DNA of 64,000 nucleotides from Heliocidaris tuberculata (Eukaryota; Echinodermata; Echinoidea; Camarodonta; Echinometridae). Shown here piece after piece: positions 25,501 through 39,591 of this stretch. Under the pieces are notes generated by a model. The model was not told the DNA's origin and did no database searches. It saw nothing but the letters and a program-made list of their open reading frames with translations. The first letter of the stretch is position 1, and each line of letters opens with the position of its first letter. The DNA lies in NCBI GenBank assembly GCA_025618425.1, contig CM046835.1, positions 17,938,995-18,002,994 on the forward strand. The letters run 5' to 3'. The translations under genes and the position numbers were made by a program.

Positions 25501-28500
25501 GTTAGTTATTTCCCCCATCAGAAGTATATGTATTTCTCTTGAGATTTTGCCCTTTTAGCTTCATGTGTTCTTTCTGTACATCCTTCCTAACTGAAAGTAA
25601 TGTGAAGCTTCTGTTTGTATGGAAATGATTTAAACTTCCAGGTTTGATCTTTCAATGACTGATACAATGATTATGTTAAATTGCAGAGGATTGAAAATGG
25701 GATGTATTGGAAGATATCTTTGGTACATTAGATCCCCCCCCCCCCCAAAAAAAAAAAGTGAACATATTCTCTTTCCTATAAGATTTTACCATACTTTCTT
25801 TAGTGATCTAAGATTGGCATGTTCTAGGTAATTTTCTTTTCCACCCTCTTTTTCTTTCTCAATTTCTTCCTTATTTGTCTCTGCCTCTTACTCTCTTTTT
25901 TCTCTCTTCCTTTCTCTCCTCTCAAGCTCGATCTCTCCCCTAAATGTCTGTGTTTCTGTCTGTCCTTGTCTCTCTCTCTCTGTCTCTCTTTCTCTCAGAT
26001 GTCTAGTTGAAGTGCTAACATGCATCATACAATGACATATTCACTACCAAGTTCGCAGCACCCCTTGACCTCTATCTAACATTCCTGCCGCTTTTCAAAA
26101 TTCATCCCATATTTCTTCAATTCCTCTGAAAATTGCTAAAAATTGATAGTCAAGGGAACTGACCCAATCATCAGCTAATCATCTTTCTGGAAGCCTGCCT
26201 TGTCCTAAAACTTCCTAAAAAGACGATTGCACTCTAAATTCTGAGCCTATCCTCTCTGCTTCCATTTTGGAAATGACCCTTTTCATTAATTTTTCCTCCG
26301 GAAGTTTGTTGATATCTATATTTTTTCCCTGATGGCTCAGTTGAATATTTCCAACATAATTATGAGTCAAAGACTTTATTCACTACAGTCAAGCTGCTAA
26401 TGACATATTTTTCAACTTTTTTAAAGTTGAGATTTATTACATTTTGAAAGTATGGTTCTTGAAGAATAAGGTAGCTTTTGACAAAATATATCACAGGAAA
26501 TGAAAATGCAACATTGTTTTATCATGATCAGATAAGTACAGACAATGGATAAGAAAAAAAAGTAAAAGAGAAGGGTAAACATGATTCAGATGAATGTGAA
26601 AATAAAGATAGAAAATTTTTAAAAATAAATAAAAAAGTTTTGGGTATACCATACAACTAGAAACTTTGGCATATTTTTCAAGTGGTTCAGATTCGCAAAA
26701 GTTTCTTGCTGCAAAAATGGCTGTCATTTACAATTCGCGAAAGTTTCATATCACAAGTGTGTCTGGTTTGACAGTGTTATGAAATGATAAGGAAAGACAA
26801 AATAAACTGAGCAGAAGGAGAACATACTAATCCTGTATTTCAGGTTATATTTGAAGATATGAAGATGACAATAGTGACAAAAAAAGATGAAAATAAAAGT
26901 GATGATATGGAAAGTATGGGTTTACAGAAAGATAAAAGATATAGCGTGATGATACACCTGTCTGGGAGCCATTATTATCTTTTTCCACTCCATCATAAAA
27001 CTGATACATCAAACCTGCAATTTATTTGATCAGTTTTCTATGAATGATGACATGTTGACAGATGTGTAAACAGACCCTGACAGATGTTAACAGTTTGCAC
27101 AGAATTTATGTCATCATTCCACCATATTTATCAGATTTTACACTCCAATTTAAAGAAACAAAATGCAAACAAAGCTGCAGAATGCACAACCATACACGAG
27201 CAAGAGAGCGGGAGTTGGGAGAGGGGTGGGGGTGAATAAAGGTAGCGAGAAAAAAATTGAACTGGAGCAATTGTCTCTTTGATCATGGATAACATTGTTA
27301 CCATGTAGTCTACAATCATGACCAAATCTCCCCAAATAGTGCATAACATAGAATATATCTTTTCATTCTCTTGTGTAACTTTTTTGTTTAAGCACACATT
27401 CAAATGACTTTCAGACAGAAGTAAGATTTTTTTTTCCATATTTCATAATGCTATGTTCAGCTTGAAATTCTACGTATCTATGATAAATAAACTGAAATAT
27501 TTCGACCCCAAAACTATAAACAAAATCTTAAAAACCAGGGCAAACTTGCCAGTATGCAAATGTTTGCCTGAAATTCTGGGGTGTGTGTTTTGCTTCAATA
27601 AATAACTGGGGCAAGAATTTGATATTTCAAATAACCAATGTTTGCTATTAGATGTCAAAATGAATTATATCAACAGGGCAGTGGCATAGTTTTGAAGTTT
27701 TTGTGTAAATGTACGGTCATTGCTATAGTCGAAAACTACAGATTGCAGTTCAAACTTTTACATACTGTATTTTAGCAGAGCTCCATTACATGTCCACACG
27801 TCTTACATATTGTGGGGAAACACTGTTTCGAGGTAATGATTTCAATAAAAAAAAATGCTTTTGACTAGAGGAGCCTATATAATTACAGATTATTTCAAAT
27901 AACTGTTCCACAATGGCTGCCATCTGAGCTAAATCTAAATGTTCAATTATTTACAAACTTTTTTTGCATAGAGAGTGGGACTTTATAGCATAAATGCATA
28001 TCACATTATGATATAAAATCTCCATGCCCTTATAAATGGCTTTGGAAGTTATCAACCTTTAGAAATTATTAATCCATGGAAAGCACTTTACAAGAATTAT
28101 CATTAAATAAGAAATAAAGTATTTCTACCACAAATTACTCATTCAGATAGAAAACAAGACTATCATTGGAGTTAACATATATATATATATATATATGCAC
28201 TTAGCCCTCATTTATTTTCACATTTCTTATCAGGAGGTAACAGTCCGTAAAGTTTACAAACTTGGCCATCATGAGGTGGCAATATAAGAGATGTCTTTAT
28301 TCCCTCAATCTGAAGCAGGTGTGTGAAATGAACATACCTGTAGCTCACAAGCTCATGGTCATACCCAGGTTTTTCTACAAATCAATCCCTCCAAAGATGA
28401 TCTGCTTCCTTCCTGCCAAATATCCAAGGTTTCAGATCAACTGGGATATTGCCAAACCTCCCTGTGGTCTTAGTGTTGTTGAGGGACCCACTCTCAGGTC

Positions 28501-31462
28501 CATATTAAAGTGGCATTCACACTCAAATGTAATATCTAATATTTTCAACTTTCAAACAAAACAAATGTGATGACAGAATGATTGACATTTTTAATAGTTT
28601 TCTACAAATCAATCCTGCCAAAAATGGTTGAATTTTCTCCTGCCACATATCTACGGTTTCAGATAAACTGGGATATTGCCAATACTTTCCTCACGGTGGG
28701 TCTGGTGTTCTTGAAGGACCCACTTTCAGGTTCAGAATGAAGTGGTTTTCACTCGTGCTTTTCAATTGAAAACAAAGTGGTTGAATTGCTCAAAATTTTA
28801 AGCAAAATGATGCATAATTAATGTGATGAAAGAGAAATTTGCATCCCTTACAGTTTTCTACAAATCTTCTTAAAGGCCAAGTCCACACTAATATCAAGTT
28901 GATTTGAATAAATAGAGTAAAATTAAACAAGCATAACAGTGAAAATTTCACTGAAATCGGACATAAAATGAGAAAGTTACGGCATTTTGAAGTTTTGCAT
29001 TATTTCATGAAACAGTGATATGCATAACATGGGCAGTATGCAAATGAGTGAACTGATGATGTCACACACTCACTTTTCCTTATGTATTTTATTATATGAA
29101 ATGTCAAATATTTCCATTTTTATGGATGTGATAATAAAGAATCTCTCCCTTGTATCAAAATAAGTTACAATAATGATGATTTTACATGTTCAATGAGGAG
29201 TCAAACCATGTTTTACATTAGTGAAGCAAAAAATCGAAATATATGATATTTCATATAATAAAATACATAAGGAAAAGTGAGTGTGTGACATCATCGGTTC
29301 ACTCATTTGCATACCGCCCATGTTATGCACATCACTGTTTCAAGAAATAATGCAAAACTTCAGAATACCGTAACTTTCTCATTGATGGTAGATATGGATG
29401 GATTATTGAGGTGAAGTACTCTATTTATTCAAATCAACTTGATATTAGTGTGGACATGGCCTTTAAGGTGACCCTCTTACCTCTTGTTATACATGCAAGC
29501 AAGGTATGGGATGAACCAAAGGAAACCCTGTGATGTAGGTGTTCATGAGGACCCCATTTCCAGGTCACTTGTGATTAGAAGTCTTAAAGACATTTTACAT
29601 TTTCATGTGAAAAGCCAGTGATTGAATTAAAAGAAATCATGATTTTGTGTTTTATAAAAGAACTACACACCTTCATCAAATGATGCTGTAATTATAGTTT
29701 TAATATGAATTTTGAAGGAAAAAAAAAATATATATATATTTTCTTTTTTTAACACACTGCACACTTGCTTTTCTTTTTCTTTTCCTTATGCTCAACTTTC
29801 ACATTTGGAAACCCAGCCAAATGTTACATGAGAAGGTTCAGATCCTTCTAATCAACCATGATATCATCAAGCCTATAATTGAGAAATGACAGATATGGCT
29901 ATGACTCAAGAAGAAGATGATTATCAACCCATTAAAAAGTGCACGATTCTTATTCTAGGTATTAAACTATCAAAGTAAATACCTCATTTGAGAATCAAAA
30001 GTGTTGATTCTTATGATAGGGGCACCTGCACATGAAGAGCTACAAAGTATTATTCAACATTTTCAAGAGAAAATCAAGGTTTTAGTTACACTGTGCACAA
30101 ACATGTCAAGCAAAATGATTGTCATTTATTGTTTTACTTGAGAATTGTGCCTCCCTTCTTTTTTTCCCCCTTATTCTTCTCTTGGGATATGTCAAGAAAT
30201 TACTTTTTTTTTTAAAGAAACACCGTAGGCATAATTTTTGTTTTTTCTCCCTTTTAAAACTGTTGAACGGATTTGCATTATAGCCATGAAAATCAGCATG
30301 AATACCTCATTTGAGAATCAAAACTGTTAACTGCAATGATAGGAGGTACTCATGCTGATACAAACTCCAAATAAGTTTAATGATTTAAGACTAGCATCTA
30401 TCTCTCTCTCTTTCACTGTATTTTATTCAGATTGAATTTCAATCTGTGCCCTGCATGATACATTTAATAGCTTTCAGAAAACTTAATATTTTCCTGTAAA
30501 CATGAGCTATGCAAGTTTGAGACAAACATGAGTATTTTATGGGATAATTGATATGTCAGTTTGGGGTCAAAGGTCATATCGAGTTTGATAAACATACTGT
30601 AGTTCGGGAGTTTGTTGACATTCTCATGTTGCCCCTTAAGAAAAATGTGTACATGAACTTGTGCTTATATGTAATCAAGATTAGATTTATGAGGGGTGGC
30701 TATTAAAGTGAGGGAGAAACTGTATTGTTTTGATGCCAATGTGAATATTTTAGCTTGTTTGAAAAAGAAAGAAAGAGGATCATGTTTTATATTTTCAAAT
30801 CCAAATATCTATCATATGATTGAACACATATCATATTACTCTTTATCACGTCCTTTGTAATGTCAATGTTTCCTCACATTACAAAGCAGGTGATGCAAGA
30901 TTTTGTTTAATCGTAAATACTATTTTCATGTTCAATTCTTCATGTTGAGTAGAGGACACAGAAGCACTCTGTTTCTACAATTTTCAAATAGTTGGAGATT
31001 ACACACACCTGTTGTAATTGTATGTAGACTAAAATCTACTCTCAAGATATTAATTTTTACTCTTTTTAATAATAATAATAATAATAACAATATATTGTAT
31101 TTATTTAGTGCATTATGTAAATACTTCAATGGGCTTTACAATGTTATTACCCCAGGTCATTTAATTTCAAGCCCCCACACAAGTGTGCACCATCTCCACT
31201 CCTTAGGGAGCATTCCGACCATTTTGCACCTTTCACATGCATGCATGTAGGGCAATGGCAAAAACAGTCACATAATTGACTTTCAGCAATCCGCACAGGT
31301 ACCCATTATCTCATGGGTATATTCACAACATAGGGACAGTTACCCTACAATCACACTCACAGAGTTTCACCATGGACCTAACACTCCAGACAGCAATCCA
31401 TCTCCCCTCCAAAGCTTTATATCTCTGATGTCTCTGTCTCTCTGTCTCCCCCCCCCCCTCTC

Positions 31463-31517
<55 letters not shown>

Positions 31518-34500
31518 CTCCTCCTCCTCTCATCTCACCTCCCTATCTTTCCCTCTCTCTCTAAACTTTCTCCAAAAAAAAAATCATCAGGATCAGTCAC
31601 TGATGTTTCCATTTTGAGTCATTACCAGGAGTGTATCCCTAGGAGACTAACCAATCACACCGATATACTTCCATGTTATCTATCAAAACAACAACACTTC
31701 AATAGCACATGACACTCTGTGCTATCTCTCTCTAGCAGTCCCAGAAAATAAGCTCCATGGCATGGGTCTCTCTCCCTCGAGTTTTTGCTCATGTGTTACA
31801 TGACCAGAAATAAGCAGGCCATGACATTACAGAGAAAAGTGTAGGTGTCCCAATTCTACCAAAACCCAAGGCTTTATGGCAAACTTTATAGCTGCTTAAT
31901 CAATTTCTAGGCAAGTCCACAGCTATCTGTAATATAGTGTGGAATACAAGGACAATATTTCCTTGCCTACTGCTACTCAAAGGATTGATAAAAAGTTGTG
32001 TTCATTACATAGTAGTGATACCAGAAAGAAATATCTATCAAGGTCATATCAAGTGATTCATCATTTTCAGGGTGAAATAAAGGGAAAAGATCCCACACAA
32101 TGGCCTATCTTCTTTCATTAAAAAAATTAATTAATTAATATGACCATCGATTAACTATTTTTTCATCTAATATAATAGTTAATCAAAATTTATAAGTAGA
32201 CTGGGCAACTGACAACTTTTTTCTCACTTGGAATTGCCCCTGCCTCAATTTTTTCTCTTCCTCTAAACGATGCAATTGTAACACTACAGACAGATGCTTG
32301 ATTTCCTAATGTAACCCTAAAATAGCACATAAAACTCTGCATTAGGTATGCTCTGGGGTGACTGCTTTTGCCACAAACTGCCTCATAATTCAAAGGGGGG
32401 TGGTAATAAGAAGGAGGAGGAGGAGGAGGAGGAGGAGGAGGAGGAGGAGGAGGAGGAGGAGGAGGGAGGGGATGACAAGCAAAACTACTTTATCCTGGAG
32501 GTAAGAATACCTTTGCTCGTCAGTCCTTTATTCATCAAAACAAACGTTTCTAAACCTTGCGTGACAAGCTCAGCTCACTGTTTGACCTCTCCTCAGCACC
32601 TTGGGACAATCTCCACCAAACCCTTCAGACTGATAGCAACTAATTGATGCCTTCAAGAAAACAGTTGGGACACCTTTGACCACAGGAAGTTGTCTGATAA
32701 ACTGCAGCCTCATGTTATGAAGAGCTTCTTTTTATTACCTTTTGGAGGATGTCTTTATTAAAGCAGGGCATCTCCTTCTTAAGACTGTATCTGTAGATCA
32801 TCAAATACTTTTTTAAAAATTTTGTCTCGCAAAAGAAAATCAAGTGATAAACAAGATGACAGGGACCATTTGAAGGCTGTCTAACAAAAGGCATTTGTAA
32901 GTTTATTACCCTGTATATGATAGATAATATTGCTCCTAAAAAAATACAGTACATGTCTTGACATTAGCAAGTCCAAGATTTAATTCTCTTCATGGAACCT
33001 ATGATTTAAGTCCCATCCGAGGTATTAGGGAATACAGGGTTGCTATCAAACTGACTGACAAGAGTGAGTATTTTGTTCAGGGAATCAATATTTCTATTAT
33101 AATTACAAGAGATAAATATAGAAGTTCCATCTTTGAAATCTATATTTTGTATGAGATCTTCAGTATTCTTCTCACAATTGAAAATGAAATACTGGTATCT
33201 CTGATACAGTTTCCTTCATTGGTGTTTATACATACATAGTGTAACAGAGGCTTGAACCCTAAACCTACCTGTGTAGCTTGTTACCAGCAAACATGTCCTG
33301 ATACTGAGGGGCACCATCTTCAGGTCCATGAGGGGATGGGAAGGACAATACCATGGCAACAGGTAACCGTGGATACGCCCTCTTGGAAAGCTTGAAGAAT
33401 GCCAAGCTGTCATTGGCAATGAGATCAGGTAGGTAGTCCCTGTACCAAAAAATAGTTTAATCACATGTATTAAACAATGCAAGAGATTTCTTCCAAAAAA
33501 TTCAAATTTTAGTCAGACAACACTAGCTCAATTTATACATGAACTTGCCTAAAGAATGATAATACAGACAGTAAGAAATGTCCAAGCAAATAAGTAAATT
33601 TTAGATAATTTAACGACTATATAAAAATTGAATTCTGTCCCTTTGTACTTAAGTAACCAAAATGCAAATAATTTATACAAGTCAATCAAAATCATAACTT
33701 TATTCACACATTCCAAAGCTGCATGAATATACAATTATACAAAATTAATGCTCTTTTTACCAAAGTTCCAAGTCTATTCCTAATTTCAGCTAACATTCTT
33801 CATATGTCAAGTGAAGAAATAGGACCGTTTACTCCCAGAGCACTTAATGAGATTCAAAAATCAATTTTTGAACCGTGATTAGAATTTCACTTCCTGTTTT
33901 GTTTTGTTTTGTTTTGTTGTTGTTTTGTTTTTTTTTTTTGGGGGGGGGGTATGAACAAAAAAAAGGATAACTAATTAGTGATACTCTGTGTGTAAATTTG
34001 TATTGATACCTGTGATAGTTGAATCCATGTCTCATGAGCTGACCATTTCTACACAGGGTGTAGTTGTAGAACTTTGAGTTCTTGACCAGTCCTACCCACT
34101 CCACCCAGCCGGGTGGTATGTAATCTCCTCTGTACTCATTCAGATATTTGCCAAAGTAACCTGGAAATGGATCACACAAAGCAGTAGAAAATTATATAAG
34201 AATGAATAACAGATTTTACACTGAACTAGTCAAAGCTTTGAGTATACATGTTAATATGCACTGATGTGTTTATAATTCATGGAAAAAAATTTGGAAATGT
34301 GAGGAAAGTTAGGCGTGTTCAAAATCATAGAAAAATTATGCAAAGTGACGAGTATCCATTGCTAACAAGCATTATAGAAAATTTAAACTCATTTGGATGG
34401 AGGAATAAAACCTATCTAAATGTAATAAATGTAAACATTTCATATTTTATTAGAAATATTGTCTGCTGAGGGTCAAAAGGACATTGACATACATATATAG

Positions 34501-35268
34501 CTATTTTTAATTTCAGAAATAACCCCTTCTGGCTCTTGACAGATGATGTATTAAAACAATAACTTCCAAAGTCAGTTACAAAACTTACAGAAAAAAGTTC
34601 AGAGCCCTGTACAACATATCAAAAGGCTCCTAAATATACATCCTGTCAACATATCACTGCTCTTTTTTATCTATTTTCTTTTCCTACATTTGCATACCAC
34701 TTTTCAGGATAAATTTCAAATTTCAGAATTTCAAATAAATTGTGAAATAGTCTAGAATTTAAAGACCAACTATACAGCTACTCATGTCAGTTTTTCCCCA
34801 ACAATGACATGAGCAAACAAACCAATGCAAACAGTGACTGCAAACGATGACCCTCTCTACTCTACAAATATAAATCTTCTCCCATATCATCATACTCCAT
34901 TCAATGATCGTCTCACTGACTTGGTCAACAATCCCTCGATTCGCAGAATCATAGTAAGACCCAGTCTTCAATTAGATCGCGATCGATAATGTGCCACGAC
35001 CGCCACTGTGGGGTTCATTTGACTTGCAAACTATCCCTCCTGGTCATAGGGGATATGTTAAAGGGAAAGTTCAAGCACTTGTCAGAACTGTAATGACACA
35101 GTAATAAGCTTTCATTGTAATTTACCTCTATGAAAAGATTTATTACAAAACTGATATTCATGTATGTCAGTGTCTTCTTCTCTACTTCGTTCATTTAATC
35201 ATTCCCATATCCCCTCCACTTCTTAATTTGCTTAACCATTCCCACGTCTTCTCTCAACCCCCACCCCT

Positions 35269-35306
<38 letters not shown>

Positions 35307-36819
35307 TCTCTCTCTTCAATCATGCTGTTTGATGAGGACAGTTTCACTTAAAAGGGTACTAAGAATTTTTAAAAGCCTGTGTAGCCAGAGAAGTAGAAAT
35401 GAAAATGAGTATTGGTAACAGTACTTTTAACAAAATAAATGAAAGTTATGTGAAAAACAAATCACTCTTTCAGACACATAATCGAAGCCTTCCCTCCTAA
35501 ATCCTAATCCCCTTTCCCAAAATGCAAGATTTATCATTTAAATGAGTGAGTATTGGTTACATCCCTAGATGCTCACTCTCATCAATCACCAAACCATAAA
35601 CTGAACCAATACACCCTCATCAAGCTTCTATCAACTTGAATAGTCACAAATCAGGTTCACACAAAGGGAGCTAAACTTTAAGTTTCGCTTGTTTAAATTT
35701 TTAAAAGTTATCTTTTAGTTATCTTGTAGTTTCAGACCGTATGAATGGACTCATAGTTTTGAAACTTTAAATCAACTTGCAGTTCCAGAAGAGCAGCGGG
35801 TGGTCCTCTTTGTAGTTACGGAATTAACTTTAAAGTTTAGCAATCTCATTGTTAACAATGACCTCTCTGCTCATGTTAAATGACTAACGCTCAACGCTCA
35901 GCATCATTGTTTCGGGGCCTGTGTGAACCCTCGTCATTGTTAGTGAGCCATTGTTTCAGTAACTTAAAGTTTCACAAACTTAAAGTTTCGGAACTACAAG
36001 TCCCGTATGAACATAGCTATATAGAGGTGCGGTTATACTTGAGTGGCTTGAGCCTTGACTACAAAGGTCAAGAGTTCAAGCCCTGACATAGCACTTATGT
36101 CCTCTGGCAAGATATCGATTTACAATTGCCCCTCCATACCCAGGAGAGAAATGGGGAAATTGCAAGATATGTTAAAAGTCATTATGATGTTATTTGCCAT
36201 GGTAACTTCATGATAGGAATATTCCCTAAGAATTGAGATAGTGTGAGTGCATGAACCTGATCACTAATCAGGTAACAATAAAGTTCTGAAAATGCTTAAA
36301 GATATTTACTATCAAGTGAAACAGATCCAGATCTTTTCAATATTTCCAAAAGTATTAAATTTTCTATTACATTAACATACAATAACAAATAAATTGTTTG
36401 CTGCAAAACTATAGATAATGCATATACAATCTAGAAATCTGTCTCCTTATACATGTGGAGATCTCATTGAGGTAAATATGATTCTTTTGATCTGTGTATG
36501 ATATTAGGAGACCCTCCACATCGGTTTTTATATGGATGGTGAAGAAAATGGGTTATCGTCACATTGTCAGCCTGTAGGCATATAGGAAGTCTGCCAAGTA
36601 GGATTGGTCAACAGGGTTCTGTCATCACTAGCACTGTAGAAGGGGATAAATATCATTAGAGCATTTCTATAATTTTTGTTTTAACCTTATTCTGTCTATC
36701 CTATCAGGCCTATTTGAAAATAAATTCCTTCTTTCCTTCCACCTCATGCACACATGTAGTCTTTTTCTTTCCTATCCCACCCACTTTATCCCCTTATCCC
36801 CTTATCCCCCTTCTCTATT

Positions 36820-36869
<50 letters not shown>

Positions 36870-38376
36870 ACCCTTCCTCTCTTATTCTTTTGATAAATAT
36901 TAATTTTGGAGTGAGTCAAACAAACATAAATATTATCTGCTTTCGTCTTTCAACATACAATACACGTATATTATCAGATTACTTTCTCTCTTGTTGTTTG
37001 ATCTGATAGTTCTTGCTCTTCTATCCTCCTCCCTTTCATATTTGTTCCTCTCTTTCTCTCTATTCTACTATTTCATTCCTGATCCATTTCAATCATATTC
37101 TTCTCTACTTTTGTATTTCATGGATTTGTCCTCATGAATATGCATATATTTTTCCTTGTTGACTTGATAAAGCAATCAACTTCTCAAGAAACTCCACTGC
37201 CCACCATCGACTGGGACAGGAATTTTACCCCGAAGAGATGAAACTTGCGTGATCATGGCCTGTCAAAATTAGGTCATCGAGTAGCATGCTTTCGATATGC
37301 GCTTAGAGGCAGTGTACTGTTATGAGAAGGGTCATATAATAGGGGAAAAAAGTTATTTCTGGAAGTTTCTTGTCAGCCATGCAGGAGGGATGACAATATC
37401 TGTACCACCTAGATATATTATTTACTACTTCTTTTCTCCCTTCAATTCTTCTTTACCTTTTCATTCTCATGTCCCACTTCTTCTTCTCATCATCTTCCCT
37501 TTGTCAACTTCTTATTTTATTCAGTCTTCTGAACATAAAACAGTATGGAATGAGAATACAGTTTCTTCTTTACTTGCTGCATCTTTTCCTCCTTAATAAG
37601 CAAAAATAAAAAAAGAATATAATATCAATGTGCACTTTTAAAATTTCTAAAATTTCTGTTTCTTCTGTTTCAACAACACCCCCCCCCCCCCCACCATCTC
37701 CATCTTATTTTCATTTCCCCCAATTTTCCTTTGGTTCAGACTTGTTTGACGTTTTCTGCTGTAAAAATCAAGGCTTGAATGTTTACAGGTAGACTCCGTG
37801 AGGACAGTCTACAGACTCTACATATATAGACTTGTAAACAGCTCTGGTTACTTTCATGGAGACTTGAGCATAATAATACAGACTCATTCTGCCTGGAAAG
37901 GCTGAAAGCCAGCCCAAGAGTCAGATCCAATGAAACATTTGACCACAAATCAAATACATCCTACTTAGGTTTCCGGGAGTTTCCTGGTCAAATGGGGAAA
38001 AAATCTTAGGATACACATGAACATATTTTTTCAGTGATGACTCCCTGAGTTTTAACTTTGGCAAATGGAAAGGAAGTTTCAGTTACAAACTAATCATCAG
38101 CAGATTTGGAGACTTTCTAATGGCTACGTGTCTCATTTCAAACAGTCCCAGAGGCAAAATGCATATAGGTGTAGAGAACGATGAGATGGGAAGATGGGAA
38201 GGTGAAGCAGAAAGAGAGAAAACAGAAAAAAGAGATAGGCATATACAGAGAACTTGCTAGGAGAGAGGGATCTATGGTTAAAAGGCAGGGGAAACAAGGC
38301 AGTTGAAAAACGGGAGTGATATGTGCCATAGAAAAGAAGAGCATAGTAATATATAATTTAGATTGTGCAGGTAGAA

Positions 38377-38413
<37 letters not shown>

Positions 38414-39544
38414 GACAGAGAGAAAAAATTACTTTTACACCAGAGGCAGAAATGTGATATAACTTTGCACAAATTTGTTAAATTTCTTCATCTTTTGACG
38501 ACCCTAGGGAAGAAAAACAAATGCCTCTTCTCATCCAATAGGAAGATAGAATGTAAACTCAATTTTGATTGGGTTTTCTTTCTATTTCTTATTTTTTTCA
38601 TATTCCTTCACAAAAAGCATTGACAAACATGCCTTTCCACAGTTACTGTTGCTGCATTTTATCACCACAAAATACAAGCTTTACAAAGGAGCTATAAATG
38701 AGACTTTCACACATCAAAGAAAAAATTCCCACCAAATTTGAGACCTAAGTATTTCGGATATTTAAAGTGATTGATTAACTTTGTGAAAAATTGTAAAATC
38801 AGCTCAAATGCCAGTGAATTGTGTGCAGTCCTCTAACTACATATATAATTAAGGATATGTGAAAGTATGAGAGAAAATGGAACCCGTTTACTATCCTAAA
38901 AAAGAGAAAATCGCGATCAATCGCTAGCGCAAGTCGCTCGGCTTCTTCGCTGCGGTGCAGTCACAAAAACCAAGCACCAGCACTTGGCGATTTCAGAGCG
39001 GGTTTCCAGCCCGTACGGTATTCTGTGATAGAGCGAGGTATGCGAACCGTAAGAGTTATTTAGGGTTCGGTGGTACTCTATCCCGACATCAATGTTCAAT
39101 CGTAAATATCTTGATATATAAACGACCGATCAGCTTATAAAACTCAGGCGATTCCTGTCTGAGCTAAAGGTTTGCAATTATGATTACAGCATTAGCTGGA
39201 ACAGTGATTTTTTTTTTTTCAATCCTGGGCAAAGTTAATCAATGCCTTTAAAATACAAATTATACTTTTTGAAAAAATGTTTTCATAGAAGGGTATCAGG
39301 CCTCAATTGTCTGAGTTAATAATTCTGGGTATATTTTTTTTCAAACTGAATTAACCATCATTTCACCACCTCCATTTAGTTTTGATACTCAAGGAAACAT
39401 TCAATCTATCAAGTCCAAGGGAGTTATCATTTCTGCCCCTTTCCCTCAAAGAGGACACGGATGAAATATTACGATCATAATCACATCCTATTCAGAATCC
39501 CCTTGTGACAGAAATGGAGAAATGTAAATCTGATTCAGTCATTC

Positions 39545-39591
<47 letters not shown>

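Larger units (their letters stand above)
15587..33268 (-). other. SULF intron 4 (17.7 kb)
   Basis: Contains TC/GA microsatellites (16.6, 17.3, 17.6, 18.7, 31.4 kb), an AT run (19.4 kb), a GGA run (32.4 kb), two long palindromic MITEs (21.0 and 28.9 kb), a three-copy tandem duplication (28.3-29.6 kb), a small hairpin (20.25 kb) and an AAT-headed repeat (31.07 kb). No coding exon was recognised. The intervals 22.6-25.2 and 25.4-28.2 kb hold only AT-rich sequence and simple runs. Confidence 0.8.

Noticed and set aside
35050..35170. TTAA-flanked MITE starting TTAAAGGGAAAGTTCA
   Set aside because: Only one end resembles the family; no inverted partner was found downstream.
36025..36100. Functional tRNA gene
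   Set aside because: A- and B-box-like motifs are present, but no cloverleaf can be drawn and the 3' sequence matches the SINE family.
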